IMG/VR virus record: IMGVR_UViG_3300033233_000984
Location: 1-23,252 of that record
Length of the DNA: 23,252 nucleotides
Reading direction: 5' to 3' (one strand)
DNA from: a virus
In this document: positions 6,664-13,597 of the stretch, one piece after another
Layout of the letters: the number at the start of each line of letters is the position of its first letter
Position numbering within the stretch: the first letter of the stretch is position 1
Program-made: the position numbers and the translations under genes
Notes under the pieces: generated by a model
Database searches by the model: none
What the model saw: the letters and a program-made list of their open reading frames with translations, nothing else
What the model was told of the DNA's origin: nothing

Positions 6664-7011
6664 TTAATAAACGTATTCATCATTATCAAAGGTAGATATC
6701 TCTTCGATATCTTCTAATCCATCAAAATTTTCTTTAAACCATTGGATTAAATGTTGTTGGATGTCCTCAAATCCATTCAGTGAGAATATATTATAGATTT
6801 CACCGTACAAACTGTCTTCCATCATTACGTCCATACCTTGTGAGTGTGTATTAAAGAAGATAATTACTTTTGAATTACCCTCTTTATCTTTAAAATCAGT
6901 TCTACCATGACCACCGTGTTTGCTAGTAGTCTGCTCTAAACCTTTAATGGTTTTGGTTAAGTAAGAATCAATTACTTGGTATAATCTATTTTCTGTAATG
7001 ATTAGTTTCAT
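6664..7011 (-). CDS. II-x-x-x-N family paralogue, 115 aa
   Basis: Function unknown. Starts MKLIITENRLYQVIDSYLTK and has a glycine/histidine segment (TSKHGGHGRTDF), strands around VIIFFNTHSQGMDVMMED, and the family C-terminus IYNIFSLNGFEDIQQHLIQW followed by FKENF. Among the short paralogues it has the clearest 'KLIITEN' start, linking them to the MKIIITE tag of the larger proteins downstream. It is the last gene of a five-gene run (8871-6664), one nt after the 7013 gene. Confidence 0.85.
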   Translation of the reverse strand: MKLIITENRLYQVIDSYLTKTIKGLEQTTSKHGGHGRTDFKDKEGNSKVIIFFNTHSQGMDVMMEDSLYGEIYNIFSLNGFEDIQQHLIQWFKENFDGLEDIEEISTFDNDEYVY

Positions 7012-7012
7012 A

Positions 7013-7858
7013 TTAATCGTTTACAATAATTTTATTAGGATTAAAACCATTTTTCTCAAAATATTTTTTAATTTCTTGTTTAACCATTTGTCTATCTGAG
7101 TTATAAGAATTTTGTTTATAAGCAAGGGTCATAGTAAACTTATCTGTGTCTACGTGAACTTTCATTGAGTGTATTGCACTACCTGAAGGTAATTTTTTAA
7201 GGTTAGGTTTAATTTGTTTATTAAATATTTCTCTAATAAACTCTTCTCCACCAGTAACTCGAGCATAATAATTAAGTCTAAGTAACCCATGCGATGGACT
7301 TCCTAACTCAATCCCCATAAAGTCTTCCAAATATTTTTTTAATTTATTAAACGCCTGTGATGGGACAAAAATATTGTCACTAATTAACATACTTGGAAAA
7401 TCAATTTCAAATTCAATATTAACCTCGTTAGGTCTTTTCTCTTCAATATTAAATTTAACGTAATCAGGTATGTTCAAATATTTGATGAGGTAAATTAACT
7501 GTTTTTTATATTTTTCAGTAAACTTTTCATTTGGGGTTAATGAGGGTAAAGTCTCAAGTTGTTTTCTAATAATCTCCCTACCTATTTTTGCAAATTTAAC
7601 AATAGACGAATTGTGATAATAGTTCTCATTCGGAATTTCAGCATCAATTAAAAATTCATTAGTGTATTTTTTAAATAATAAAGACATAGGATAACCACCA
7701 ATTTCGTCACCGTGTTTTTTCTTAACCCAATTTCTAAAGTACTTAACAAATACCTCAACAAAATCCTCATCAGAGTAGTCATTAATATTAAACTCCTCAA
7801 GTAAGACAGGGATAAGATTTTTTAACTCTTTCTCCGTTATTTTTATTATTTTTTTCAT
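7013..7858 (-). CDS. Tagged hypothetical protein, 281 aa
   Basis: Function unknown. The start at 7858 is preferred over 7882 because it gives the tag MKKIIKITEKELKNLIPVLL followed by EEF (LEE/F at position 22) and leaves one nt after the upstream stop codon. Residues 24-130 are helical (VEVFVKYFRNWVKKKHGDEI); residues 130-280 look like two repeated beta-alpha units, with strands VNIEFEIDFPSMLI and KFTMTLAYKQN and helices between. The pattern is shared loosely with 8207-8521 and 21738-22280. Confidence 0.82.
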   Translation of the reverse strand: MKKIIKITEKELKNLIPVLLEEFNINDYSDEDFVEVFVKYFRNWVKKKHGDEIGGYPMSLLFKKYTNEFLIDAEIPNENYYHNSSIVKFAKIGREIIRKQLETLPSLTPNEKFTEKYKKQLIYLIKYLNIPDYVKFNIEEKRPNEVNIEFEIDFPSMLISDNIFVPSQAFNKLKKYLEDFMGIELGSPSHGLLRLNYYARVTGGEEFIREIFNKQIKPNLKKLPSGSAIHSMKVHVDTDKFTMTLAYKQNSYNSDRQMVKQEIKKYFEKNGFNPNKIIVND

Positions 7859-7859
7859 T

Positions 7860-8207
7860 TTATTCTTCAAAATATAATTCAATTAAACCTTCAATATCAA
7901 TACCTAACATATCAACACCCAAGAGTTCTAATAATTTTGAGTCGTCAATATCAGTATTACGATAATCAATTATCAGACTACCGTATTTCCAATTTTGATA
8001 TAAATACTCACCATTTTCAGTACTAAATAAAAACATAGGTCCACCACTATTCAAATATTCGTTAATATCTATTCTTTTAAGAAAAATCTTAAATTTATCA
8101 GGTAATTCCCCATAACTTGTTATCATCTGAATTTTATTAGATAGGTCAACGCCCAATCTCTTACTGATGAATGATTTTAGTTTATTTTCTGCTATTAGTA
8201 CGTTCAT
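7860..8207 (-). CDS. II-x-x-x-N family relative, 115 aa
   Basis: Function unknown. Starts MNVLIAENKLKSFISKRLGV and ends with LLGVDMLGIDIEGLIELYFE, an unusual repetitive leucine/isoleucine motif. A decayed copy of that last motif lies at 18960-19037, in front of the lysozyme gene, so the family once had another member there. The start codon overlaps the stop of 8207-8521 by one nt. Confidence 0.83.
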   Translation of the reverse strand: MNVLIAENKLKSFISKRLGVDLSNKIQMITSYGELPDKFKIFLKRIDINEYLNSGGPMFLFSTENGEYLYQNWKYGSLIIDYRNTDIDDSKLLELLGVDMLGIDIEGLIELYFEE

Positions 8208-8521
8208 TAAATAATTTCGTTAATAAATAGTTTTACGTTCGGGAACCATTCTGATATTCGATACTGAATTTCCCCCCTAACATTATCATAATCTTCTCTA
8301 CCTGTATTACTATAAATATCGATATAAACACTAATTCCTTTAAACGGTGATATTCTATCGATAACAATTTTATTGATTGAACTAATCTCATCAATTTCGT
8401 CCATCTCACCAAGACCCCATTCTTCAGATTCTTCACGTAATGAGTTTAATTCAGAGTCAATTAATCCCTGAATTATCTTATGAATTTTTTCTAATTGGTT
8501 ATCGTTAATTTCTACTTTCAT
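8207..8521 (-). CDS. Short acidic paralogue, 104 aa
   Basis: Function unknown. Starts MKVEINDNQLEKIHKIIQGL, then a very acidic stretch (LREESEEWGLGEMDEIDEI), then a beta-alpha unit (GISVYIDIYSNTGREDYDNV, IQYRISEWFPNVKLFINEI). The second part resembles the repeated unit seen in 21738-22280. It is coupled to both neighbours: ATGA overlap with 8518-8871 and TAATG overlap with 7860-8207. Confidence 0.82.
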   Translation of the reverse strand: MKVEINDNQLEKIHKIIQGLIDSELNSLREESEEWGLGEMDEIDEISSINKIVIDRISPFKGISVYIDIYSNTGREDYDNVRGEIQYRISEWFPNVKLFINEII

Positions 8522-8871
8522 AATCTTATAATTTCACCATCAATTTTTATTTCACGGACTTCAAGGTTTGAGTTTTTCTCAAACCACTCTTTGAAAACTG
8601 GAATCCATAGGTCACCAAATAAAGAAGTTAGTTTATCTGAAACAAAATCCATAATATCCAAACGGTAAAGGAAATCATATCCATCATATTCACCAAGATA
8701 TTCGTATGCGGGAGCATCGTTAATATAGAAAACATGAAATCCATATTCTTTAACATCTTTTTTATAGAAATCAAATAAATCAGGCCCCCAATTATAGTCA
8801 GGATGAATGTTATAATCCAAGTAATTGGTAATAACATTTTTGACCTTAGAATCGGGGATTATTAATTTCAT
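8518..8871 (-). CDS. II-x-x-x family paralogue, 117 aa
   Basis: Function unknown. The start at 8871 is chosen because TATTTAT lies exactly 4 nt upstream and the product then begins MKLIIPDSKVKNVITNYLDY like its relatives; the longer frame from 8895 would run through the promoter. The centre has AYEYLGEYDGYDFLYRLD, the same strand pattern as YLGDYGDDEVLFRW in 3340-3714, and the end has LFGDLWIPVFKEWFEK. First gene of the 8871-6664 operon. Confidence 0.85.
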   Translation of the reverse strand: MKLIIPDSKVKNVITNYLDYNIHPDYNWGPDLFDFYKKDVKEYGFHVFYINDAPAYEYLGEYDGYDFLYRLDIMDFVSDKLTSLFGDLWIPVFKEWFEKNSNLEVREIKIDGEIIRL

Positions 8872-8875
8872 AATG

Positions 8876-8882
8876 ATAAATA
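8876..8882 (-). promoter_or_regulatory. Late-type -10 element TATTTAT, N4 before ATG
   Basis: ATAAATA on the plus strand, 4 nt before the chosen start at 8871. The terminator of the upstream gene lies immediately beyond (8896-8925), so a new transcript has to begin here. Confidence 0.6.
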
Positions 8883-8895
8883 GTATATAAAACAA

Positions 8896-8925
8896 AAAAC
8901 CCCAACTTGTTATAGATGGGGTTTT
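8896..8925 (-). terminator. Rho-independent terminator after the 8942 gene
   Basis: AAAACCCCA (8896-8904) pairs with TGGGGTTTT (8917-8925), giving a 9-bp stem with a 12-nt loop. Read on the minus strand the hairpin is followed by a T-rich tract (TTTTTTGTTTT). It ends the transcript of the 8942-9613 gene. Confidence 0.88.
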
Positions 8926-8941
8926 ACTAAATATTAATTGA

Positions 8942-9613
8942 TTATTTTTTTATAAATTTCGCCTCTTTTAATAAATCATCCAAACTCCTAATAAATCTAT
9001 CAATATTACTTATTTCAGGCCTTAGTAAGTTATTATATCGATAAATTTCTGTTTGATAATTTTTAAAATTCATAAATCGAGTTAAAAAATTTTGTTTTAG
9101 TGGTGGGAGACCCGCTTTAACTTTCATTAATTCAATTTTGCAATAATTAGCAGTACTATATAACTTTCTTAGGTCAATTGTTGAACCTTTAGGCAGTTTA
9201 AGAATTGATGTGATTTCTTTAGCGTATAAATCAGAAAGACCGTTTATTTTTGGTTTTAATAATCCAATATTTTTTTGTAACTCCATCATAGAGTTGAGGT
9301 TATACTTAAAATTTTTTTCTAATACAGGACCAATTTTAACTTTTTGAGGTATTTTAGAAAGTAATGACACTACATTAGACGGTAAACTCATCATCGGACT
9401 TGATGTTGGTGAATTCTTAGGGAATGTATTCTTATATGACATATTGTTCCGCGGGTTTAGACCAGTCTTACTTACTGATTTACCACCACGTTTAAAAAAA
9501 TTAAGTATGGCGTCAAATAGACCTTCATTTAATTGATTACTAGTTTGTTCTGAAATAACTCGTCTAACTATACGAGACAAATCGTTTTCCGTTAATTTTA
9601 TAATTCTTTTCAT
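8942..9613 (-). CDS. RLTE-tagged putative internal virion protein, 223 aa
   Basis: Body function unknown. Residues 1-23 are the tag MKRIIKLTENDLSRIVRRVI-SEQ with ISE/Q at 20-22. A second possible cut, LNE/G, lies at residues 28-31 in front of a hydrophobic helix (GLFDAILNFFKRG). Residues 50-80 are basic and serine/proline rich; the rest is helical with leucine-rich segments (LKPKINGLSDLYAKEITSIL, LLRPEISNIDRFIRSLDDLL). A double I/L-x-E arrangement is like T4 internal proteins processed by the prohead protease, but processing here is inference. It has its own promoter and terminator. Confidence 0.85.
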   Translation of the reverse strand: MKRIIKLTENDLSRIVRRVISEQTSNQLNEGLFDAILNFFKRGGKSVSKTGLNPRNNMSYKNTFPKNSPTSSPMMSLPSNVVSLLSKIPQKVKIGPVLEKNFKYNLNSMMELQKNIGLLKPKINGLSDLYAKEITSILKLPKGSTIDLRKLYSTANYCKIELMKVKAGLPPLKQNFLTRFMNFKNYQTEIYRYNNLLRPEISNIDRFIRSLDDLLKEAKFIKK

Positions 9614-9633
9614 GTTTTTTTTTTAATTTTATT

Positions 9634-9642
9634 ATAAAAATA
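9634..9642 (-). promoter_or_regulatory. Degenerate late-type promoter of the 8942 gene
   Basis: TATTTTTAT followed by AATAAAATT (minus strand), 20 nt before the ATG. It resembles TATTTATAATAAAA at 10218, 11383 and 13573, with two extra T. Confidence 0.4.
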
Positions 9643-9647
9643 TTTAA

Positions 9648-10199
9648 TTACAATTCACTTCTTTCTCTATTACTCTCTCTTTTTGAATAAGAATAACAAG
9701 CCAATATTATACCAAGAACCATAACTAATAACGCCATACTTGCGTTACCTCGACCAAGACCCATGTATTGTTCATTTATTTCATTTATTTTGGTAAAGAA
9801 TTTGCTCTGGCTCCATCCTGACACTTCACCAGCAATACTGATTAATCCTGCGGCACTTGCCAATCCTCCGACATAAATTCCAAGATTTGAAACAAAATTT
9901 TTAACTTTAGATATCAGGTTCTCATTTAAATAAGACTCAGATATTGATTCTTCATCTTCTAATTTATTTATTATTTTTTCAATGTTTACGTTTTCCGCCT
10001 TTCTTAATATCTGTGATAATTCTTTATCTGTTAAATCACTAAAAACTTCGTTTTTAAAAAATTCTTTTGATGCGTTAACCGCACTTTTAAATTTAGAAAA
10101 AGTATTACCAAAAAAATCTTCATCCATTTCTTGTTCTCTAATAACTCGTTTAACTAATCTTGTTAAATCTCGTTCTGTTAATCTTATAATTCTTGCCAT
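9648..10199 (-). CDS. RLTE-tagged protein with two hydrophobic segments, 183 aa
   Basis: Function unknown. Tag at residues 1-23 (MARIIRLTERDLTRLVKRVI-REQ, IRE/Q at 20-22). Residues 24-100 are charged and helical with further I/L-x-E-like sites, including LNE/N before the first hydrophobic stretch. Residues about 104-127 (LGIYVGGLASAAGLISIAGE) and 153-173 (ASMALLVMVLGIILACYSYS) are likely membrane-crossing, with a basic tail after the second. A tagged membrane-active protein would suit a role in DNA entry or pore formation, but nothing proves it. The downstream 8942 gene follows after 34 bp and has its own promoter. Confidence 0.83.
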   Translation of the reverse strand: MARIIRLTERDLTRLVKRVIREQEMDEDFFGNTFSKFKSAVNASKEFFKNEVFSDLTDKELSQILRKAENVNIEKIINKLEDEESISESYLNENLISKVKNFVSNLGIYVGGLASAAGLISIAGEVSGWSQSKFFTKINEINEQYMGLGRGNASMALLVMVLGIILACYSYSKRESNRERSEL

Positions 10200-10217
10200 A
10201 ATATTTTTAGTTTTATT

Positions 10218-10224
10218 ATAAATA
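10218..10224 (-). promoter_or_regulatory. Late-type -10 element TATTTAT, N18 before ATG
   Basis: TATTTATAATAAAACT on the minus strand, 18 nt before the start of the 9648-10199 gene. The 17-18 nt spacing with an A-rich leader is typical of the RLTE-tagged genes. Confidence 0.55.
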
Positions 10225-10310
10225 TGTTAATACATGTAAATCTTAAAATATTTATAAATTAATTTTTTTATTTTAAATAAAATTTGTAAATTTATATAAA
10301 AATAGAAATA

Positions 10311-10646
10311 ATGTTAAAATCAAAAAAAGAAGCTAACGAATATAAAAACTGTTCACTTATTAAATTAAAAAGTGTACGTATGATTTATCGTTTTTTATCA
10401 TATATGAGTTTAGATAATGTAAACTTTTTTTTTACTTTTTTTGTGTTAGGATTTTTTGTTTTCCTTTTTAATGAGGTGAATATTTTAACTTCATCATTGT
10501 TTGTTATTTTTCATTATTTTTTCTTTTGGAAATACCTTATATTAAATAAAAAATTTAAATTAGTTAACGATAAAGACAGAGAAGAAATTGAAGAAGTAAT
10601 TTTTTTCTTGGACGAGTTTATAAAAAACAAAAAACCCCACCGATGA
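10311..10646 (+). CDS. Small plus-strand membrane protein, 111 aa
   Basis: Not recognised. Basic N-terminus, then two hydrophobic segments at residues about 38-56 (NFFFTFFVLGFFVFLFNEV) and 58-79 (ILTSSLFVIFHYFFFWKYLI), and a charged cytoplasmic-looking tail (VNDKDREEIEEVIFFLDEF). It lacks the N-terminal tag. An AT-rich stretch of about 110 bp separates it from the divergent 9648-10199 gene. No exact promoter was found for it; a TATTTAT at 10249-10255 on the plus strand is a candidate with a 55-nt leader. Its last codons lie inside the terminator of the convergent gene. Confidence 0.78.
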   Translation: MLKSKKEANEYKNCSLIKLKSVRMIYRFLSYMSLDNVNFFFTFFVLGFFVFLFNEVNILTSSLFVIFHYFFFWKYLILNKKFKLVNDKDREEIEEVIFFLDEFIKNKKPHR

Positions 10647-10656
10647 GGTAGGGTTT
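10632..10656 (-). terminator. Terminator of the 10674 lipoprotein gene
   Basis: AAACCCCACC (10632-10641) pairs with GGTAGGGTTT (10647-10656) with one mismatch. On the minus strand the stem is followed by TTTTTTGTTTTTT. It overlaps the last five codons of the convergent plus-strand gene. Confidence 0.8.
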
Positions 10657-10673
10657 AAAGATTTAATTTTTAA

Positions 10674-11369
10674 TTAGTTTTTTTTCTTTTTCTGAAGTTC
10701 CTTACTGTATTCAGAAACGGGAATCGGAGTTCCAACAGGATAAGGAAATCCTACTTTAGCTGCCGTTACTGATGTCTGTCCATTTTTAACGGGAACCGCA
10801 ACACGTAATGGAATTGCCGCCTCATTAAGTGGACCATATACTTTAGCCAATACAATACCTGTGGATGTAGTATCAAAAACAATACCTGGCATCGCAAACA
10901 TATTACTCTCACTTGTACTTGGAGAATCCATATTAATCACAAATGACCTATTAACAGGTGTTGACATTTCCCATTCTTTAGTCGAAGGGTTAAACTGAGG
11001 AATAGTGGTCAAGGTATCGTAGTACCAAAATAAAGACCATACAGTATTAGTTGTTCCGTCAGGAGTTTGGAAGTTTTTACTCACATTAAACTTTCCGTAT
11101 GTTCCACTAACACCTTTCATAGCTAAACTAGAAATAGATGGTCCTGATAGTACGGGACATATTGCACATCCTTCATCAAACTCAACACCTTGAACAATAA
11201 TCTTCTTTCCTGTAGGAACCGCAGCCGATGCCCCACAAAAAGCAAAAGACCCATCATGTATCTTAACAATTTTATCAGATTTAATATCTTCTAACGTTTC
11301 AGGTTTTGTTCCTGTATTACAACTAAATAACATAGTAGCCGTAACAATAAATAATAATAATTTTTTCAT
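10674..11369 (-). CDS. Predicted lipoprotein, 231 aa
   Basis: Role unknown. The start at 11369 is preferred: it places a KK-LLLFIVTATMLFSC type II signal peptide at the N-terminus, with lipobox MLFSC and cysteine 17. The frame open to 11396 would run into the promoter-like sequence. The mature protein has two cysteine pairs near the start (FCGASAA and GCAICP), beta-rich repeats and a lysine-rich tail (ELQKKKKN). It carries no I/L-x-E tag although it is transcribed from a similar TATTTAT promoter, so it may be a late-expressed envelope protein. Own terminator at 10632. Confidence 0.83.
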   Translation of the reverse strand: MKKLLLFIVTATMLFSCNTGTKPETLEDIKSDKIVKIHDGSFAFCGASAAVPTGKKIIVQGVEFDEGCAICPVLSGPSISSLAMKGVSGTYGKFNVSKNFQTPDGTTNTVWSLFWYYDTLTTIPQFNPSTKEWEMSTPVNRSFVINMDSPSTSESNMFAMPGIVFDTTSTGIVLAKVYGPLNEAAIPLRVAVPVKNGQTSVTAAKVGFPYPVGTPIPVSEYSKELQKKKKN

Positions 11370-11382
11370 AAGTTTTTTTATT

Positions 11383-11389
11383 ATAAATA
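11383..11389 (-). promoter_or_regulatory. Late-type -10 element TATTTAT, N13 before ATG
   Basis: TATTTATAATAAAAAAAC on the minus strand, 13 nt before the start at 11369. It supports that start over 11396. Confidence 0.5.
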
Positions 11390-11410
11390 TAAACATATAA
11401 AGGAAAAAGA

Positions 11411-11434
11411 AAACCCCACTTGAGGGTGGGGTTT
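11411..11434 (-). terminator. Terminator after the 11465 gene
   Basis: AAACCCCAC (11411-11419) pairs perfectly with GTGGGGTTT (11426-11434) across a 6-nt loop, followed on the minus strand by TTTTCTTTTT. Confidence 0.9.
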
Positions 11435-11464
11435 CATATATTAATTCCTAAATAATTATTATTT

Positions 11465-12190
11465 TCAACTACACGAAATTATCCTTTTACCCCAATTCAT
11501 TCTTCCACATGCGGCTTTACCGTAATATGGAAGAACTATTCTAAATTTACAAAATATCATTTTAAGTAAGGATAATCCAATTAATGTTACTAAAGCAATA
11601 CTAGCTATTGATAATACCAATGCCGGCATAGCAAATCCCCCAAAAAGAGTAATAACTACCATGCTAGTACCAAAAAATTCATTAATCATTCCTTCACTAA
11701 CTACTTCAGATGAAGTACCTCCTGACAACATTAGTTCATCTGCCTCAGATTTTTTAGATTTTATATCTTTAAATAATTGTTTTAGGTCCTCAATAGTTAA
11801 TTTATCCAAAAACACCATAAACTTATCTATATACTCTTTAATAAAGTTAATAACCTCACCAGCTTTTTTAGGGAACTTGTTATTAATTGACGACCCAAGT
11901 TTATCTCCAATATATTTATCAATATTACAAACTTCCAACATATTAGTTTTACCTGATAATTCCTTTGTTAAATTCTCAGTACTACTCAATCCATCATTTG
12001 TTATTCCAATTTCTGACATAATACTATCACCACCATCAGATTTAAGTTCATCAATCAATGTCCCAAATTTGTCATCGTAAATATCTAATTCTTTAATTAA
12101 ATGATTCTGCTCAGAAATAACAACACCTTTTTTATAATTTAAAAGATATTTCATTTTATTTAATTCCTCAATAATTATTATTTTTTCCAT
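11465..12190 (-). CDS. Tagged protein with C-terminal hydrophobic hairpin, 241 aa
   Basis: Function unknown. The first 28 residues combine two tag styles: MEKIIIIEELNKMK then YLLNYKKGVVISEQ, with ISE/Q at 25-27. Residues 30-170 are charged and helical, with acidic loops. Two further putative cut sites (VSE/G and INE/F) lie immediately before the hydrophobic region of about 40 residues (residues about 175-215: VVITLFGGFAMPALVLSIAS then IALVTLIGLSLLKMI). The basic, cysteine-containing tail (CKFRIVLPYYGKAACGRMNW) follows. The architecture parallels 9648-10199: tag, helical spacer, cut site, membrane hairpin. Confidence 0.83.
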   Translation of the reverse strand: MEKIIIIEELNKMKYLLNYKKGVVISEQNHLIKELDIYDDKFGTLIDELKSDGGDSIMSEIGITNDGLSSTENLTKELSGKTNMLEVCNIDKYIGDKLGSSINNKFPKKAGEVINFIKEYIDKFMVFLDKLTIEDLKQLFKDIKSKKSEADELMLSGGTSSEVVSEGMINEFFGTSMVVITLFGGFAMPALVLSIASIALVTLIGLSLLKMIFCKFRIVLPYYGKAACGRMNWGKRIISCS

Positions 12191-12207
12191 ATTATTTTAA
12201 TTTATTA

Positions 12208-12214
12208 ATAAATA
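12208..12214 (-). promoter_or_regulatory. Late-type -10 element TATTTAT, N17 before ATG
   Basis: TATTTATTAATAAATTAAAA on the minus strand, 17 nt before the start of the 11465-12190 gene. The same spacing and a similar AAATTAAAATA leader occur at 16976. Confidence 0.55.
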
Positions 12215-12230
12215 CTTCAATATTCAAAAA

Positions 12231-12253
12231 ACCCCACTCTTATTGGGAATGGG
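12231..12253 (-). terminator. Terminator after the 12280 gene
   Basis: CCCACTC (12233-12239) pairs with GAATGGG (12247-12253), with one G-U pair, followed on the minus strand by GTTTTTTG. Its core CACTCTTATTGGGAATGGG recurs in part at 13070, 16995, 19523 and 20120. Confidence 0.75.
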
Positions 12254-12279
12254 CCCATGTAAAATATATGTGTGGGGGG

Positions 12280-12795
12280 TTATGCTTTTACAGATTGACC
12301 TTGATTCTGCTCTTTACAACCGTCAATTGATATCCCTTTTTTAAAATTTTTAACCAATCCCCAAATTGTGTCCCATGTTATTGTGTGTTCACCACTTAAA
12401 TCTTGATATAATGTTTTACCAAATTTTTTATTATAGGCGTTTAATACGGAACCCATTTGTTGTTGAGTTTTTATTTCAGATAAAACTTTTGTTAAATCGT
12501 TAGATACTCCAACCCCTGTCATTGAATTGTGTAGTCGTAATATCCATGATTGAATTGTTTTATCTAATTGGTTTGGTTGACCAGATATCCCTCTTAATTT
12601 ACCAAATAATTCTAAAGACAATTCACCCGATGATTTATAAGTTTTACATCCTGTTTTAGGGACATTTCCTACCCCTGTATCAACACTATACCCTAATTCA
12701 GGCATGAGTTCTAAACCACCTAAAATTTGTTCCTTAATAACTCGTCTAACAAGTCTTGTTAAATCTGATTCCGTTAATTTTACGGTTCTTTTCAT
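12280..12795 (-). CDS. RLTE-tagged protein with annexin-like repeat, 171 aa
   Basis: Tag at residues 1-23 (MKRTVKLTESDLTRLVRRVI-KEQ, IKE/Q at 20-22). The C-terminal half contains IKTQQQMGSVLNAYNKKFGK followed by TLYQDLSGEHT, a pattern like annexin-type or related helical repeats (I.T..QM..V..AY...FG..L..DL..E). This resemblance is from memory and does not identify a function. Two cysteines (CKTY and DGCKEQ) may pair if the mature protein is exported. It is preceded by a small membrane protein gene with one nt between stop and start. Confidence 0.83.
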   Translation of the reverse strand: MKRTVKLTESDLTRLVRRVIKEQILGGLELMPELGYSVDTGVGNVPKTGCKTYKSSGELSLELFGKLRGISGQPNQLDKTIQSWILRLHNSMTGVGVSNDLTKVLSEIKTQQQMGSVLNAYNKKFGKTLYQDLSGEHTITWDTIWGLVKNFKKGISIDGCKEQNQGQSVKA

Positions 12796-12796
12796 A

Positions 12797-12970
12797 TTAA
12801 ATGTCCCGTTTATCCATCAAGTTTAAATATTCGACAACTGCAGTTAACCCTGTTCCAAATGATATTCCAAGACAACCAAAAATCATTAATGAATTCATGT
12901 TGTCCCAAAAAAATAGAACTAATAAAATTTGAGAAACGCACATTATAAAATTTAAAATAAAAGGTATCAT
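12797..12970 (-). CDS. Small membrane protein, 48-57 aa
   Basis: Not recognised. From ATG 12968-12970 the frame gives 57 residues: MIPFILNFIMCVSQILLVLF with FWDN after it, then MIFGCLGISFGTGLTAVVEY and a short charged end (LMDKRDI). Two hydrophobic segments suggest a small membrane protein. Because TATTTAT lies only three nt before this ATG, the mRNA may start inside the frame, and ATG 12941-12943 would then give 48 residues. It is directly followed by the tagged 12280-12795 gene with one intervening nt, so the two are probably coupled. Confidence 0.6.
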   Translation of the reverse strand: MIPFILNFIMCVSQILLVLFFWDNMNSLMIFGCLGISFGTGLTAVVEYLNLMDKRDI

Positions 12971-12973
12971 ATT

Positions 12974-12980
12974 ATAAATA
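12974..12980 (-). promoter_or_regulatory. Late-type -10 element TATTTAT, N3 before ATG
   Basis: TATTTATAATATG on the minus strand in front of the small membrane protein gene. It drives that gene and probably the tagged 12280-12795 gene. Confidence 0.5.
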
Positions 12981-12982
12981 CA

Positions 12983-13075
12983 TTAGTAAACAAAAAAATT
13001 TAACCAGTCGAATTTTTCGACTGGTTCATATGTTGTAACTCTCTTTAAATTGTAGACATCAGACAACCATAACTC
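12983..13075 (-). pseudogene. 3' remnant of a paralogue of the 19074 gene
   Basis: The minus-strand frame 13075-12983 encodes ELWLSDVYNLKRVTTYE and then terminator sequence. The first ten residues match ELWLYDAYNL near the end of the 19074-19490 product. At DNA level 13043-13076 and 19116-19149 are identical at 31 of 34 positions. The 5' part of the gene is missing, and the remnant begins inside a damaged copy of the CTCTTATTGGGAATGGG terminator, suggesting recombination at the shared ACTCT. Confidence 0.6.
13002..13026 (-). terminator. Strong terminator downstream of the 13115 gene
   Basis: AACCAGTCGAA (13002-13012) and TTCGACTGGTT (13016-13026) form a perfect 11-bp stem with a three-nt loop. 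On the minus strand it is followed by AAATTTTTTTG. It ends transcription of the 13115-13555 gene after passing the remnant. Confidence 0.85.
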
Positions 13076-13114
13076 TTATTGGGAATGGGGGTTTTTATAA
13101 AATATTTAAATAAA

Positions 13115-13555
13115 TTATTTTTTGTATTGAGTAGTGCAACCAACAAACGACTCTCTTCCTTGTTTTTCGCCCAAAACACATTCATTACTAGGGTATTTAT
13201 CGTAATTAAAACTATTACCTTTACAAAATTGTGGTTTTAACATTTGAATTAACCCATCTGAATTTTGATATTTATTAATAACATCTAACTTAATTTCCTT
13301 GGCACGATATGGGTCACAAGAGAACACAATACCTGATTTTTCGTGAACCATATAATCAAATTCTGAGGCTCCAAGTCCCGATTGTTTCCATAAGTCACCA
13401 ACTGAAACTTTTATTGTTTTTCCACCATTAGATAATACGTGATTATTTTTTGTTGTATATTTAGCCATTAAAGACTCACCGTCGTAATTTTCATTAATTA
13501 CTCGTTTTACAATTCTAACCAAATCAGATTCGGTTAATCTAACTATTTTTTTCAT
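13115..13555 (-). CDS. RLTE-tagged hypothetical protein, 146 aa
   Basis: Tag at residues 1-23 (MKKIVRLTESDLVRIVKRVI-NEN, INE/N at 20-22). The body is basic, with beta-rich segments around VLSNGGKTIKVSVGDLWKQS and DYMVHEKSGIVFSCDPYRAK, and four cysteines (SCDP, FCKG, ECVL, GCTT) that could form two disulphides. Cysteine pairs in a late virion protein would suit action outside the cytoplasm. No family recognised. Single-gene transcription unit with a TATTTAT promoter and the 13002 terminator. Confidence 0.83.
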   Translation of the reverse strand: MKKIVRLTESDLVRIVKRVINENYDGESLMAKYTTKNNHVLSNGGKTIKVSVGDLWKQSGLGASEFDYMVHEKSGIVFSCDPYRAKEIKLDVINKYQNSDGLIQMLKPQFCKGNSFNYDKYPSNECVLGEKQGRESFVGCTTQYKK

Positions 13556-13572
13556 ATTTATATGTTTTTATT

Positions 13573-13579
13573 ATAAATA
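13573..13579 (-). promoter_or_regulatory. Late-type -10 element TATTTAT, N17 before ATG
   Basis: TATTTATAATAAAAACATAT on the minus strand, 17 nt before the start of the 13115-13555 gene. Confidence 0.55.
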
Positions 13580-13597
13580 GTGATAATAACAGAAGAG

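Noticed and set aside
11661-12080. 139-codon plus-strand frame
   Set aside because: Antisense shadow of the tagged membrane protein gene at 11465-12190; no promoter and no plausible product.
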